Positions 26,154-36,308 of a DNA stretch of 64,000 nucleotides are shown here, one piece after another. Each line of letters starts with the position of its first letter. Position 1 is the first letter of the stretch. Both the position numbers and the translations under genes were made by a program. The notes under the pieces are model-generated. The model was not told the DNA's origin. It made no database searches and worked only from the letters and a program-made list of their open reading frames with translations. This DNA comes from Lysobacterales bacterium (GTDB taxonomy: Bacteria; Pseudomonadota; Gammaproteobacteria; Xanthomonadales; SZUA-5): positions 21,011-85,010 of the forward strand of contig JALHRS010000004.1 of NCBI GenBank assembly GCA_022841325.1. The letters are read 5' to 3'.

Positions 26154-29100
26154 TCAGGGCACCGAAATCACCGCCTGATTCTGGAAGTCGAGCAGTCGCA
26201 GGCGCAGATCGCGGGCGCCGCTGGCGCCGTAGGTCGGCGCCGACAGCAATTGCGCTGTGGCCGAGTGCTGGGTACCCAGGCAGAAGGAGGCAAAGCCGGA
26301 GTTGTTCCCGAAGGGCGGCGCCGAGTGATAGCCACCGACGACCACGCCCCCGAAGAAGCCGCCGCCAGGACGATTGACGAACTGGCTCAGCAGTGACACA
26401 TAAACCTGCCCGTCAGCGGCACCACCCGGCACGCTGGCCGTGCCTTCCGGGGCGACCGTGACCACATGGAAACCGGGCTGGATGGTCAGTGACTGGGTAT
26501 AGGCCTGCGCAATCGACAAGGTGGCGGTGGTCTCGAAGACCAGTTCGTTGACGCCCGCCGAAGGCTGGCGAATGACCTTGATCCTGACCAGCAGGCTGCC
26601 GGCGATATTGTTCGCCGGGTTGCCATTGATGGTCAGATCCAGGCGTTGCGGCTCATTCAGCTCATTCTGCACATTGAATCCGGCGAAGGCGGCCTGACTG
26701 CCATCGAAGGAACCGCCGAAATTGAGTCCGCCCTCCAGTCGCAGCGTACCCGGTGGATTCAGGATCAGGTTCAGGCCGAAGATGCCCGGCGTCAGACCGG
26801 CACCCGGACCGTCGTCTATCACCGCGACAAAATAGCCGCCCGGACAACTGGGGAAGGCCGATCCGGCGGCCGGCAGCGGGAAACCCGTGAAACTGGGCTC
26901 ATCCCGCGGCGCATTGGTGGTCAGGCCGGCGGTGAAGATGTCGGTGGCATTGTTGTTGTCACCCGGCGACAGATTGGTGGCGCCGGAGCCGAACACGATG
27001 GCGCTGCCATCACCGGAGACCACCGGCACCGTGCTCGGGCCGTTCGGCTCCTGGCCGGTGGAACTGGCGTTCTGGCGCACCACATCGCCGGTCAGCAGCG
27101 ATTTGATCATGACGTCGCTGGCGCCGTTGTTGTCGGCGTCGGCGAGATTGGTCGCATCGGTCTCGAAGATCACGAACAGGCCGTCATCGGTGATCGTGGC
27201 ATTGCGGCTGGCGCCGTTGGCCTGCACGCCGGCCTTGGACACTGACACCCGCTCCAGCGAGACCAGCGCATTGTTGGCCACCTCGAAGCGGTAGATGTCA
27301 CTGACACCGTTGCTGTCGCCGTTGATGAGATTGGTGGCCAGCGACTGGAACACGCCAAAGCGTCCATCCGGCGTGATCTTGACGTTGGTGCTGTCGCCAT
27401 TGCCGAGCTCGCCATTGCTGAGGTTGCGGCTGAGATAGAAGCGGCTCTGGCCGAAGCCGCCGCCGCGCATCATGGTGGCCTGCTGAATGGTGCCGGCCTT
27501 GATGCCTCCGGGCAGAACGGTTTGCTGCGTCGTTGCCAGAACCAGGTTGCTGCTGGTGATGCTGTCCAGCCGTGCGCCGACGCCGCCGATGGAGGAATCG
27601 GTGGCCATCCGCCAGCGGAAGCGCAGCTGGCTGCCGGTGGCAATGGCGGCATTGCCCGGATGAGTCAGCGTCACCGGCACGAAGCCGCCGGAATTGCCGG
27701 TCCAGGCACTGCGCCCGCCGATCGGGCTGAAGAAGTTCTGGGAGATGGTTCGGGTGTAGCCGTTGCTGCTGAAGGTGCCGCCCAGCGTGGTGATGTCCAT
27801 GTAGCTGCCGCCGTTGACCGAGACTTCCAGGACGACGCCGTCAAAACCGTTCTCGAGGTTGAAGAACAGCTGGAAATTGAGTGCAAACGGCACTGCTGTC
27901 ACCCGCACCAGCGGACCTACCAGCACCTTGTCGGTGATGGTGTCTTCGTTATCCACGACCACGCTGTTGGGCGCGCTGTGGGCGCTCGGCGTTCCGCTGT
28001 TGGTGGTCTGCCAGCGCACACCGTTGCCGGCAAAGGGATTGCTGGCACTCCAGTTCACCGGCAGCGCCGGCGTGCTGACGCCGTCGAAGTTCTCGCTGAA
28101 ACCGCCCGGATTCGGGCTGCTGCCCGGGACGATGTTGGTGGCCAGCGTCGAGAACACGATGGTCTGGCCGTCGGCTGCCGCCGAGGGCGCAAAACTGGGG
28201 CCGTCGGCTGGTTCGCCATTGGGGCCGCGCGAGATCAGGATCACGCCTTCGGTATTCAGATCCTTGACGAAAATGTCCCTGGTGCTGCCATTGCCATCGG
28301 CGCCAGCGAGGAGGTTGCTCGCCTGCGATTCGAAGAACACCAGCATGCCGTTGCCTGGCGCTGCCGAACGTCCGGAAGGACCATTGCCCGGCGTGCCACT
28401 GGCGCTGGCACTGATGCGTCGGCCGAGGCCATTGACCGAGGCATAGACTTGCCCCGAAGAACCGGTGAAGGCGACGGTGTTGGCGTCAGGCGACACCGAG
28501 GGCTCGTTGAAGGCTTCCTGCGCGCCCGAATTCAGCGCTTCGGCCACCGCGCTGACCCGGGTCGTGGTGCCAGCCGTGCGATCGCGCAGGAACACGTCCT
28601 TGCGACCGTTGGTGTCGCCGCTGACCAGATTGCCGGCGTCGGAATTGAAGATCACCTTGGAGCCGTTGCGCGACAGGATGGGACTGCCGCTGCCGGCATC
28701 CGGAAAACCACCGGTGACCGAGACCACGGCCAGCGAGGGCTGCTGGATCCGCGGTGGCGGCAGCACGATGCCGGCGGGGCAGGCCAGGGTCCAGCGGCGC
28801 AGAATGGCGGGATTGCCGACGCCGCGATTTTCCTGGCACTCAAGGGTGGCGCTAACCGCAATTGACTGCGGTACACAGCCGGGCAGGTTCAGCGCAGTGG
28901 GGGTCGGCGAGGCATTTCCGATCGCACTGATCCCCGGATTGAAGCTGGTGCTGGGGAAGGCGGCGCCACCATTGGTGATCATGCAGGCGGTCAGAGTGGT
29001 CGTGGCCACCGGTCCGGAGCCCGAGCCACCGCCGTCATTCCTGACCGCGATGGCCATGGCGGTTCCCGCACTCGTGTACGGAATGGTCAGTCCCGAGGCT

Positions 29101-29579
29101 GGCGTGAAGCCCAGGGACGGCGCCGTGCCGCCGATCGAACAGCCACCGATCGCGTTCGGGAAGAAGGGATCGATATTGATCAGCTGCCCACCGCCGCGGG
29201 TCTCGCCGACAAGTACCGCGATGCCGGGTGCCGCTGTGCCGATGCCACCTGGGTATTCCACTGAAACTGCGAAGGTTCGAGTCTGGCCGACCGGGGCGCT
29301 GAAGGCCTGGGCGAACTTCTCCTGCATGTCGTCGTAGATCGTGAACCAGACCAGATCCAGGTTGTTGCCGTCATTGATGGTGCCGGTAAAGGTCAGGTTG
29401 GCGCTGTAGCGGACGCCACCGCAGTTGTCGGCCGAGCTGGTGACGTTGCTGAGAAAGGCGTTGCTGGCAGAGGGCACTGGCGCATCGCCCGGGCGCGCGG
29501 CGGGCGCATTGTTCCGGGCCTGGGCCGGGCTGGCACATGCCAGCAGTGAGCTCAGTGCAAACATCAGGATTCTGTTCAT
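26154..29579 (-). CDS. Giant exported protein: PD40-like propeller with inserted MAM/anchor-J-like domain, novel C-terminal domain
   Basis: The gene encodes 1141 residues. The start at 29579 has AGAGGT upstream and begins the signal peptide MNRILMFALSSLLACASPAQA; an ATG at 29738 is rejected. Residues about 30-245 form a beta-rich domain. From about 290 come PD40-like blades (SQASNLLAGADGNGSTRDIF; ATNLINGDSNGVSDIYRF). Between residues about 490 and 690 the propeller is interrupted by a MAM or choice-of-anchor-J type domain (ENFDGVSTPALPVNW, then SNLVLATTQ). The protein at 30014 lacks this insert at the same junction. The last 249 residues (26157-26902) are the shared C-terminal module, with GGGFFGGVVVGGYH and two Cys. 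It is probably secreted; its ligand is unknown. Confidence 0.85.
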   Translation of the reverse strand: MNRILMFALSSLLACASPAQARNNAPAARPGDAPVPSASNAFLSNVTSSADNCGGVRYSANLTFTGTINDGNNLDLVWFTIYDDMQEKFAQAFSAPVGQTRTFAVSVEYPGGIGTAAPGIAVLVGETRGGGQLINIDPFFPNAIGGCSIGGTAPSLGFTPASGLTIPYTSAGTAMAIAVRNDGGGSGSGPVATTTLTACMITNGGAAFPSTSFNPGISAIGNASPTPTALNLPGCVPQSIAVSATLECQENRGVGNPAILRRWTLACPAGIVLPPPRIQQPSLAVVSVTGGFPDAGSGSPILSRNGSKVIFNSDAGNLVSGDTNGRKDVFLRDRTAGTTTRVSAVAEALNSGAQEAFNEPSVSPDANTVAFTGSSGQVYASVNGLGRRISASASGTPGNGPSGRSAAPGNGMLVFFESQASNLLAGADGNGSTRDIFVKDLNTEGVILISRGPNGEPADGPSFAPSAAADGQTIVFSTLATNIVPGSSPNPGGFSENFDGVSTPALPVNWSASNPFAGNGVRWQTTNSGTPSAHSAPNSVVVDNEDTITDKVLVGPLVRVTAVPFALNFQLFFNLENGFDGVVLEVSVNGGSYMDITTLGGTFSSNGYTRTISQNFFSPIGGRSAWTGNSGGFVPVTLTHPGNAAIATGSQLRFRWRMATDSSIGGVGARLDSITSSNLVLATTQQTVLPGGIKAGTIQQATMMRGGGFGQSRFYLSRNLSNGELGNGDSTNVKITPDGRFGVFQSLATNLINGDSNGVSDIYRFEVANNALVSLERVSVSKAGVQANGASRNATITDDGLFVIFETDATNLADADNNGASDVMIKSLLTGDVVRQNASSTGQEPNGPSTVPVVSGDGSAIVFGSGATNLSPGDNNNATDIFTAGLTTNAPRDEPSFTGFPLPAAGSAFPSCPGGYFVAVIDDGPGAGLTPGIFGLNLILNPPGTLRLEGGLNFGGSFDGSQAAFAGFNVQNELNEPQRLDLTINGNPANNIAGSLLVRIKVIRQPSAGVNELVFETTATLSIAQAYTQSLTIQPGFHVVTVAPEGTASVPGGAADGQVYVSLLSQFVNRPGGGFFGGVVVGGYHSAPPFGNNSGFASFCLGTQHSATAQLLSAPTYGASGARDLRLRLLDFQNQAVISVP

Positions 29580-30013
29580 GACCGGTACCTCTGGACTTCT
29601 GATCCGGGAGACGGCCCGAAGTGCCGCCATCTCGAGATGGTTGGCGCGTAGCCTGGAGCAAGGCGCATCGGACTGTCGAATTCCCGGTTCTCGCCGCCAG
29701 CTGCAACATCCGCATTCCCAGATGGAAGGGCACCACAAATCGTTCAGCGGCGCAAGCGGCCATCTGTTGAAGTAAACGTGATGCCGCCTTGAGACGGGAC
29801 ATGGGCTGCAAAGGCCCCAGGACTCCAGGCACCCCAGTCCCAGCTATCGCCAGCGACCAGGGCGGCGTGATCACGACCAGGCTCAACGCCCCTGCAGCCG
29901 CGCCGCCCAGGCGGCTGAGGGGCCGACCCACGGGGCGACGACCCCGGCGATGCCATCCTGATAGCGGATTCGACGACTGGGTCACACCACTCGTTGCCCT
30001 GCCCGCTGGCTCG
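29580..30013. other. Intergenic region between two giant exported-protein genes
   Basis: The 434 bp between the stop at 30014 and the start at 29579 (both genes on the minus strand) hold no gene I can support. Only the AGAGGT ribosome-binding site near 29590 is clear. A separate promoter for the 26154 gene probably lies here, but no confident -10/-35 pair was found. Confidence 0.4.
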
Positions 30014-33000
30014 CTATTTCGATGATCCGGCACTGTCAGAGCAACTGATGCCCGATGGCGTGGTGATCCTGGTCAGGGATTGCGTTGCAGCGCCATAGCC
30101 CTGACCCAGGGCATAGCTGATGCTGCCGCGGCTGCAGGAGTCGAGCGTGACCGTGGCTTGACCCAGTGTCGGCCTGGTGATCTGGTTGGGATCGAAATTG
30201 GGAATGAAGCGACCGCCTTCGAGCTTGAGCAGAGTCAGGCTGGCGCTGTTGCCCTGGATGCTGCCGATGCCGGTGAACCAGGATTGCCCGCCGAGCGGCG
30301 CCGGGGCAAAGCTGTACCAGGTGGCCAGCAACACCCCTCCGGGCAGGCTTTCGAACACCAGCCCCTGTCCGTTGCTGGCGGGGTCGTACCAGACGCCGGT
30401 GGCCGCAGCCATGGGGCCTGTGGCAGTCGTCGTGGGCGTGCCATTGCAGCTCACACCGGCGGGTTGCGTCAGCCGGGTCAGATTCATCGATCCGGCGCCG
30501 AAGCCATCGGGAAGGTCAAAGTCGACGCGGCCGGCGCCGCAGGACGAGAACCGCAGGGTCATCGAGCCGAAGGGCCTGAGGTTGATCTGGCTGCTGCTGA
30601 AGTTGGGCGGGAAGAAGGTGCCCAGCGGACGCAGATTGGTCAGCGTGGCGGTGTTGCCGTCGTAGGGCCCATCGCCGATGAAATAGGCGAGATTGCCGGC
30701 CGGATCAAAGGTGTACCAGAAGGCGATCACGCGATCAGAGCCCAGTTGCTCCACCAGCAGACCATGTCCATCCTGGGCTGGGTCATACCAGGCACCCGAG
30801 GGGTTCACCGGTCCGTTGTCGCGCAGGTTCACCGAAAATACATCGGTGGTCTGGTTGCCGTCGGCTGGGGCCAGATTGCTCGCCGCAGACGCAAACACCA
30901 GGGTCGAACCATCCCCGGAAAGCGCAGGCCCGGTACTGGGGCCGTTGGGCTGTTCGCCGTCAACCGTGCGCGACAGGCGCTGGATCTCGCCGGTGACCAT
31001 CCACTTGACCATGATGTCGCTGCTGTCGTTGCGGTCGAGTTCGATCAGATTGCTGGCGCTGCTCTCGAAGCTCACGAACTGACCGTCGTCGGAGATCGAG
31101 GGATTGCGACTGGGACCGTTGGCTTCGAAGTCATATCGGGAGGTCGAGACCCGTTCCAGTTTGCTGACGGCGTTGCCGCTGATGGTGAAGCGGAACACAT
31201 CGCTGACGCCATTGTTGTCGCCCGCCACCAGGTTGCTGGCCAGTGACTCGAACACGCCAAAGCGTCCGTCCGGGGTCACCTTGACGTTGCTGCTGTCGCC
31301 GTTGCCGAGTTCACCAGTAGCCAGATTGCGGCTCAGGTAGAACCGGCTCTGGCCGAAGCCGCCGCCGCGCATCATCGTCGCCTGCGTCACCGTGCCGGCC
31401 TTGCTCCCATCGGGAGCGATGGTCGGGCCCGGCACGATATTGGTGGCCAGCGTGGCGAAAACGATGGTCTGGCCGTCCTCGGAGGCCCACGGTCCGAAGC
31501 TGGCTCCGTTTGCCGGTTCGCCGCTGGGGCCCCGGGATATCAGCGTGACGGTACTGCTGTTGAGGTCGGTGACGAAGATGTCGCTGACCATGCCGTTGCC
31601 ATCGGCAGCCGGTAACAGGTTGCAGGCCTGCGAAGCAAAGAACGCCAGATTGCCCGAGCCGGGCAACTGCACCTTGCCCGATGGTCCATTGCCGGTCATC
31701 CCGCTGGCGCTGCGACTGAGCACCCGGCCTAGACCGTTGATCGTTGCATAGACCTGACCGGCGGAGCCGGCATAGGCCACCCGTGTGCCATCGGCGGAAA
31801 TCGATGGATCCGAAAACGACTCGGCAGCACCGCCGTTGATCGATTCCGCCGCAGCACTGGCGCGACTGATGGCGCCGGTGGCGGTATCGCGCACAAACAC
31901 GTCGCTACGGCCGTTGCCATCCGCTGAAGTCAGGTTGGATGCGTCAGAGACGAAGCTGACCACGAAGCCGTTGCGCGAGACCACGATGCTCTTGCTGGCG
32001 CCGTTGGCCACGGTCCCCGAACCAACCTGACTCTGCAGCTCCGGCAGCGGTGTCTGCGCCAGTCCGGCACCACCGGCATAGAGGCTGCGGTCGTCGCTGG
32101 TCAGTGCGCGCACAAACTGTGGCGGCGCATCGACGGCCAGGCCCCGCCAAACCTGCCCGTCCCAGCGCGCCAAGCCATTCGCGGGTAAGCCGCCGGCCAG
32201 CGTGAAGGTGCCACCGACGTAGAGCACGCCGTCGCGCACCGCCAGGGCTCGCACATTGCCGTTGACACCGTGACCGAGCGCCGACCAGGTGCTGCCGTTC
32301 CAGCGCGCAATCGACGCTGCGGGCGCGCCACCGGCAGTGCTGAAGCTGCCACCGACGTAGAGATCGCTGCCCAGCACCGCCAGAGCGTAGACGCCGTTGT
32401 TGACGCCATTGGCGCTGCCGTTGCCCAGGCTGGACCAGGTGCTGCCGTTCCAGCGGGCCACGCCAAAAGCGGGCTGACCACCGGCCTCGGTGAAATCGCC
32501 GCCCACCAAAAGATCATTGCCGAACTGGGCGATCGCTGACACCGAAATGAAATTGGCGCGACTGACCCCGTTGCTGCTGCCGACGCCCAGGGCCGACCAC
32601 TGGCTGCCATCCCAGCGCGCGATCTTGAAGGCCGGTTGCCCGCCGGCCTCGATGAACTCGCCGCCCGCGTAGAGCTGGTTGCCGACCGCAGCCAGCACGC
32701 GCACGCTGGGGAAATCGCCCCCACCCACACCAGCACCGAGCGTGGACCAGACACTGCCATTCCAGCGCGCAATCAAGCCCGCGGGCGCGCCGCCAGCGTG
32801 ATTGAAATAGCCGCCGGCATAGAGATCGCCACCCCAGGAAGCCAAGGCCAGCACGTCGCTGTCAACCCCGTTGGCCGGCCCGTCGCCCAGCGTGATCCAG
32901 CGGCTGCCATTCCAGCGTGCAATGTAATTCGCGGGCTGTCCGCCGGCTTGACTGAAACGTCCGCCGGCGTAGAGATCGTCGCCGAGCACCGTCAGGGCCT

Positions 33001-34327
33001 CGATGACGTTGTTGACGCCATTGCCCACGCCGGTTCCGAGTGCCGACCACACGCTGCTATTCCAGCGCGCCGCGAAATTGGCTGCTGCGCCGCCGGCCTG
33101 ATCGAAATAGCCGCCAAGAAACAGCTCACCCGAACTCGCGACAATGGCGAATACGGTGTTGTTCACGCCATTGGCGCCATTCTCACCCAGGGCCGACCAG
33201 GCACTCCCGTTCCAGCGCGCAATCGAGTTGGCAGGAAGATTGCCTATATCCGTGAAGTTCCCGCCGGCGTAGAGATCGGCGCCCGCAGTCGCCAGCGCGA
33301 ACACCGGGCCATCGACGCCATTGGCTGCCGCGGTATCCAGCACCGACCAGTCGCTGCCATCCCAAAAGGCCACGTGATTGGCGGCCCTGCCGCCGGCCTG
33401 GGCAAATTCGCCGCCAACGTAGAGGCCGGAACCCGACACCGCCAGCGCATTGACCGGGCCGTCGGTGCCATTGCCCGCAGGTGTGGACAAGGCCGTCCAT
33501 GCGCTGCCGTTCCAGCGTGCGATGCGGTTCGCGGCAACGCCGCCGACCTGGGCAAAACTGCCGCCGGCGTAGAGATCTGTCCCGACCGTCGCCAGTGCTG
33601 TTACGTAGGAGTCGGTACCGGCGACACCACTGCCCAGCGCCGCCCAGACACTTCCATTCCATAGCGCAACCCGATTGGCGGGTTCACCGCCGGCCAGATC
33701 AAACGCACCACCGACATACACCTGGGTACCGCTGATGGCCAGGTCATAGACGATGCCGCCGATACCATTGGCGCCGCCGCTGCCCAGTGCCGACCAGTTC
33801 TGCCCATCCCAACGCGCAATGCTCTGCGCCGGTACGCCACCGGCTTCATCGAAATGGCCGCCGACATACAACTGGTTTCCGGCAAATGCCAGCGCGTAAA
33901 CAGCGGCGAAATCGCCACGGACACCGTTGACCGCGCCAGTGCCGAGCGGGATGAATCGACGACTGACTGGATCGTAGGCCACCACCAGCGAGGCCAGCAC
34001 CTCCTCGCACGCCGAAAATTCGCCGCCCAGATAAATCAGGCCCGAAGGCGCCACCGCCATGGCAAAGACGTGCCCGTTGCACCCGCCCGGAACGCCAAAC
34101 AGCTTGTCCGCGTCTGCCGCCGTCAGGGGCGCCGATGGCGCTTGCGGAGGCAATCGCCCGGGTTGATCTGCGCTCAGCGCCGGCTGCCGCACCGCGCCAT
34201 CAGGGGAATGCAAGCGCGGCCCCCCTGGTCCCGCGCTCGCCGCATGACTCGTTGCCGGCTGCGCCCCCAGGAACCCGCTGATCAACCCAAGAACCACCCC
34301 GAACAGACCATGCCTGAAACCATTCAT
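30014..34327 (-). CDS. Giant exported protein: 13 ARWNG repeats, PD40-like propeller, two GxWYDP domains
   Basis: The gene encodes 1437 residues, with GGAGG before the start and a signal peptide (GLFGVVLGLISGFLGAQPA). Residues about 80-745 hold about thirteen near-regular repeats of about 50 residues, built on IARWNGS.W.ALG, NGV...V.ALA, LY(A/V)GG.F..AGG.PAN; these are visible as tandem similarity in the DNA from 32100 to 34080. Next come PD40-like blades (about 760-1170) that closely match those at 26154, including the phrase MMRGGGFGQSRFYLSRN. The C-terminus has two GxWYDP domains (GAWYDPAQDGHG at about residue 1177, GVWYDPASNGQG at about 1309). It has the same N-terminal module as the protein at 13952 but a different C-terminal module. 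It is probably surface-exposed; its role is unknown. Confidence 0.87.
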   Translation of the reverse strand: MNGFRHGLFGVVLGLISGFLGAQPATSHAASAGPGGPRLHSPDGAVRQPALSADQPGRLPPQAPSAPLTAADADKLFGVPGGCNGHVFAMAVAPSGLIYLGGEFSACEEVLASLVVAYDPVSRRFIPLGTGAVNGVRGDFAAVYALAFAGNQLYVGGHFDEAGGVPAQSIARWDGQNWSALGSGGANGIGGIVYDLAISGTQVYVGGAFDLAGGEPANRVALWNGSVWAALGSGVAGTDSYVTALATVGTDLYAGGSFAQVGGVAANRIARWNGSAWTALSTPAGNGTDGPVNALAVSGSGLYVGGEFAQAGGRAANHVAFWDGSDWSVLDTAAANGVDGPVFALATAGADLYAGGNFTDIGNLPANSIARWNGSAWSALGENGANGVNNTVFAIVASSGELFLGGYFDQAGGAAANFAARWNSSVWSALGTGVGNGVNNVIEALTVLGDDLYAGGRFSQAGGQPANYIARWNGSRWITLGDGPANGVDSDVLALASWGGDLYAGGYFNHAGGAPAGLIARWNGSVWSTLGAGVGGGDFPSVRVLAAVGNQLYAGGEFIEAGGQPAFKIARWDGSQWSALGVGSSNGVSRANFISVSAIAQFGNDLLVGGDFTEAGGQPAFGVARWNGSTWSSLGNGSANGVNNGVYALAVLGSDLYVGGSFSTAGGAPAASIARWNGSTWSALGHGVNGNVRALAVRDGVLYVGGTFTLAGGLPANGLARWDGQVWRGLAVDAPPQFVRALTSDDRSLYAGGAGLAQTPLPELQSQVGSGTVANGASKSIVVSRNGFVVSFVSDASNLTSADGNGRSDVFVRDTATGAISRASAAAESINGGAAESFSDPSISADGTRVAYAGSAGQVYATINGLGRVLSRSASGMTGNGPSGKVQLPGSGNLAFFASQACNLLPAADGNGMVSDIFVTDLNSSTVTLISRGPSGEPANGASFGPWASEDGQTIVFATLATNIVPGPTIAPDGSKAGTVTQATMMRGGGFGQSRFYLSRNLATGELGNGDSSNVKVTPDGRFGVFESLASNLVAGDNNGVSDVFRFTISGNAVSKLERVSTSRYDFEANGPSRNPSISDDGQFVSFESSASNLIELDRNDSSDIMVKWMVTGEIQRLSRTVDGEQPNGPSTGPALSGDGSTLVFASAASNLAPADGNQTTDVFSVNLRDNGPVNPSGAWYDPAQDGHGLLVEQLGSDRVIAFWYTFDPAGNLAYFIGDGPYDGNTATLTNLRPLGTFFPPNFSSSQINLRPFGSMTLRFSSCGAGRVDFDLPDGFGAGSMNLTRLTQPAGVSCNGTPTTTATGPMAAATGVWYDPASNGQGLVFESLPGGVLLATWYSFAPAPLGGQSWFTGIGSIQGNSASLTLLKLEGGRFIPNFDPNQITRPTLGQATVTLDSCSRGSISYALGQGYGAATQSLTRITTPSGISCSDSAGSSK

Positions 34328-34496
34328 GAGGCCTCCGGCCAGAATGGCGATGTGTGGTGGGCGCCAGTGTAGTCCTGTTTGGCGCTCGCGGCTCGCCGCC
34401 GGAGACCTGTGCGCGGCGAAATCCGTTGACCGATTGAGCGCACTACGGCTACCGTTTCCAACTACCGCAGCATTGCCACCAGATTGAGGAGGTCAC

Positions 34497-35780
34497 ATGC
34501 GTATTGCACGTCTTGCCAAAGCGGTAACTGCCGCGCTGGTGTTGGCGCCGGGCTTGGCCCATGCGATCAACGACGACGAGGTGAATCGCGTGCTGCAGTT
34601 CAACTTCTCCAATCCCGGTGCGCGCTCGCTGGCGCTAGGCGGAGCCTTCACCGGTCTGGCCGATGACGCCACGGCGGCCTATGCCAATCCGGCGGGCCTG
34701 ACGATCCTTCGCACCCAGGAATTCGGCGTCGAACTGCGCCACAGCAATTTCGACACGCCTTATGCCTCGGGCGGTGTGGTGGTCAACAATCCCTTTGATA
34801 CCAGCGGTGTGGGCAGCGATTCGCTATCTCAGTCGGTGACTCAACCCGCCTTCGCCTCGTGGGTATACCCCACCGAACGCGCCACCTTTGCGCTCTACTA
34901 CCATCGGGTCGGTGATTTCGAAGGCCGAGTGGCGGCCGAGGCCATCGAATTTGTCAATGCCAATGGCAATCCGACCGATCAGTATCTGTCGGCCAGCGGG
35001 GATATCCGCTACCAGATCGAGAATTTCGGTGCCTCGGCCGGATTCAAGGTCAGCGACAAGTTTTCGCTCGGCCTGTCACTGGCCTATTCCGATTTCACCA
35101 TCAGCTCGCGCAGCCAGCGCAGTTTCGATGTGGGCGCGCCGCCCTTCAGCGAGCAGCGTCAGAGCGGCAGCGACAACGATCTGGTGTACACGCTCGGTGC
35201 CCTGTGGCAGCTCAACTCACAATGGAATCTGGGTCTGGCCTACCGCAGCGGTGGCGATTTCTCCTACCGCGCCTCCAACGTCATTCTGGATACCGGTGAT
35301 CGCCTCGATTTCACGCCGGACTTCAAGGTGCCGGGGGTGTTCAGTGGCGGCCTGGCGTTTCGGCCCAGCGATGTCTGGCTGTTCACCCTGGATCTGAACC
35401 GGATCGAGTACAGCCGATTGTCCGATGGCATCGAAAGCGTCTTCAACAATCCCAGTGCGCCGCAGCTGTCGATAGACGACGGCACCGAGATCCGCTTCGG
35501 CGCCGAATACGCGCTGATCGAGTTGAGCACACCGATGTTCCTGCGCGCCGGGGTCTGGCGTGACCCGGATCACCGGCTGGCTTTCGACGGCAACCGCCCC
35601 GGCAACTGCGCCACCCAGTTCGACGATTGCCTGGCCGCCACGCTGTACACCCGCGGCAGCGACGAAACCCATTACAGCGTCGGCCTGGGCTGGGCCTTCC
35701 CCAAGGGCCAGCTCGATTTCGCCGCCGACTGGTCGGATCTGGTGGATACCTACACGGTGTCCGGGGTGCTGAGGTTCTGA
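34497..35780 (+). CDS. FadL/OmpP1-type outer-membrane transport protein
   Basis: The gene encodes 427 residues with a strong ribosome-binding site (GAGGAGGT, 34486-34493). A signal peptide ends near GLAHA. The mature start has the FadL/TodX hatch signature: FSNPGARSLALGGAF, then LADDATAAYANPAGLTIL. The rest is alternating beta strands, ending in the aromatic strand VDTYTVSGVLRF typical of outer-membrane insertion. Family members import long-chain fatty acids or other hydrophobic compounds. No fatty-acid genes are adjacent, so the substrate is unassigned. The divergent gene at 34327 leaves a 169-bp shared promoter region. Confidence 0.9.
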   Translation: MRIARLAKAVTAALVLAPGLAHAINDDEVNRVLQFNFSNPGARSLALGGAFTGLADDATAAYANPAGLTILRTQEFGVELRHSNFDTPYASGGVVVNNPFDTSGVGSDSLSQSVTQPAFASWVYPTERATFALYYHRVGDFEGRVAAEAIEFVNANGNPTDQYLSASGDIRYQIENFGASAGFKVSDKFSLGLSLAYSDFTISSRSQRSFDVGAPPFSEQRQSGSDNDLVYTLGALWQLNSQWNLGLAYRSGGDFSYRASNVILDTGDRLDFTPDFKVPGVFSGGLAFRPSDVWLFTLDLNRIEYSRLSDGIESVFNNPSAPQLSIDDGTEIRFGAEYALIELSTPMFLRAGVWRDPDHRLAFDGNRPGNCATQFDDCLAATLYTRGSDETHYSVGLGWAFPKGQLDFAADWSDLVDTYTVSGVLRF

Positions 35781-35805
35781 GCTTGGCGGGCCGGAGCCCG
35801 CTCCG

Positions 35806-36235
35806 ACAGGCTGACGACGATAGCCTGCCGGCAAGAGCTTCAACGCGGAGAACGCAGAGGGCCGCCGAGAACGCAGAGAAAAGCAGAATCAGAACGGCTT
35901 ACGCTTTCTCTACGTTCTCCGCGGCTCTCTGCGTTCTCTGCGATTCGCTGCTGACATCAGCTCACAGGCACAGACGCAGCTGTCACGTAGACCCTTCGGG
36001 TCAACGTGACCTACTTCCACGGTTTGATGCGCGAATAAGCGCACCGCCAGGGGCGACCGGGACTCCCACAGGCTGACGACGAGAGCGTGCCGGCCAGAGC
36101 TTCAACGCGGAGAACGCTGAGGTTCGCAGAGAACGCAGAGAAAAGCAGAATCAGAACGGCTGACGCTTTCTCTGCGTTCTCCGCGGATCTCTGCGTTCTC
36201 TGCGATTCGCTGCTGACATCAGCTCACAGGCACAG
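35806..36235. repeat. Two direct copies of a hairpin repeat of about 168 bp
   Basis: Copy 1 is 35806-35973 and copy 2 is 36069-36235. Both start with ACAGGCTGACGACGA and end with AGCTCACAGGCACAG. Each copy is itself an imperfect hairpin of GCGGAGAACGCAGAG against CTCTGCGTTCTC motifs. Related GAGAACGCAGAG-type pieces lie at about 42490-42580 and 42765-42810. No gene is present between 35781 and 36308. Confidence 0.75.
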
Positions 36236-36308
36236 TTCCGGTGATCGGGATGGCGGTCGCGGCGCAAGCTCGCTCCTGCAGCGGCAAGCTCGCCCGGTAG
36301 GGGCGCGA

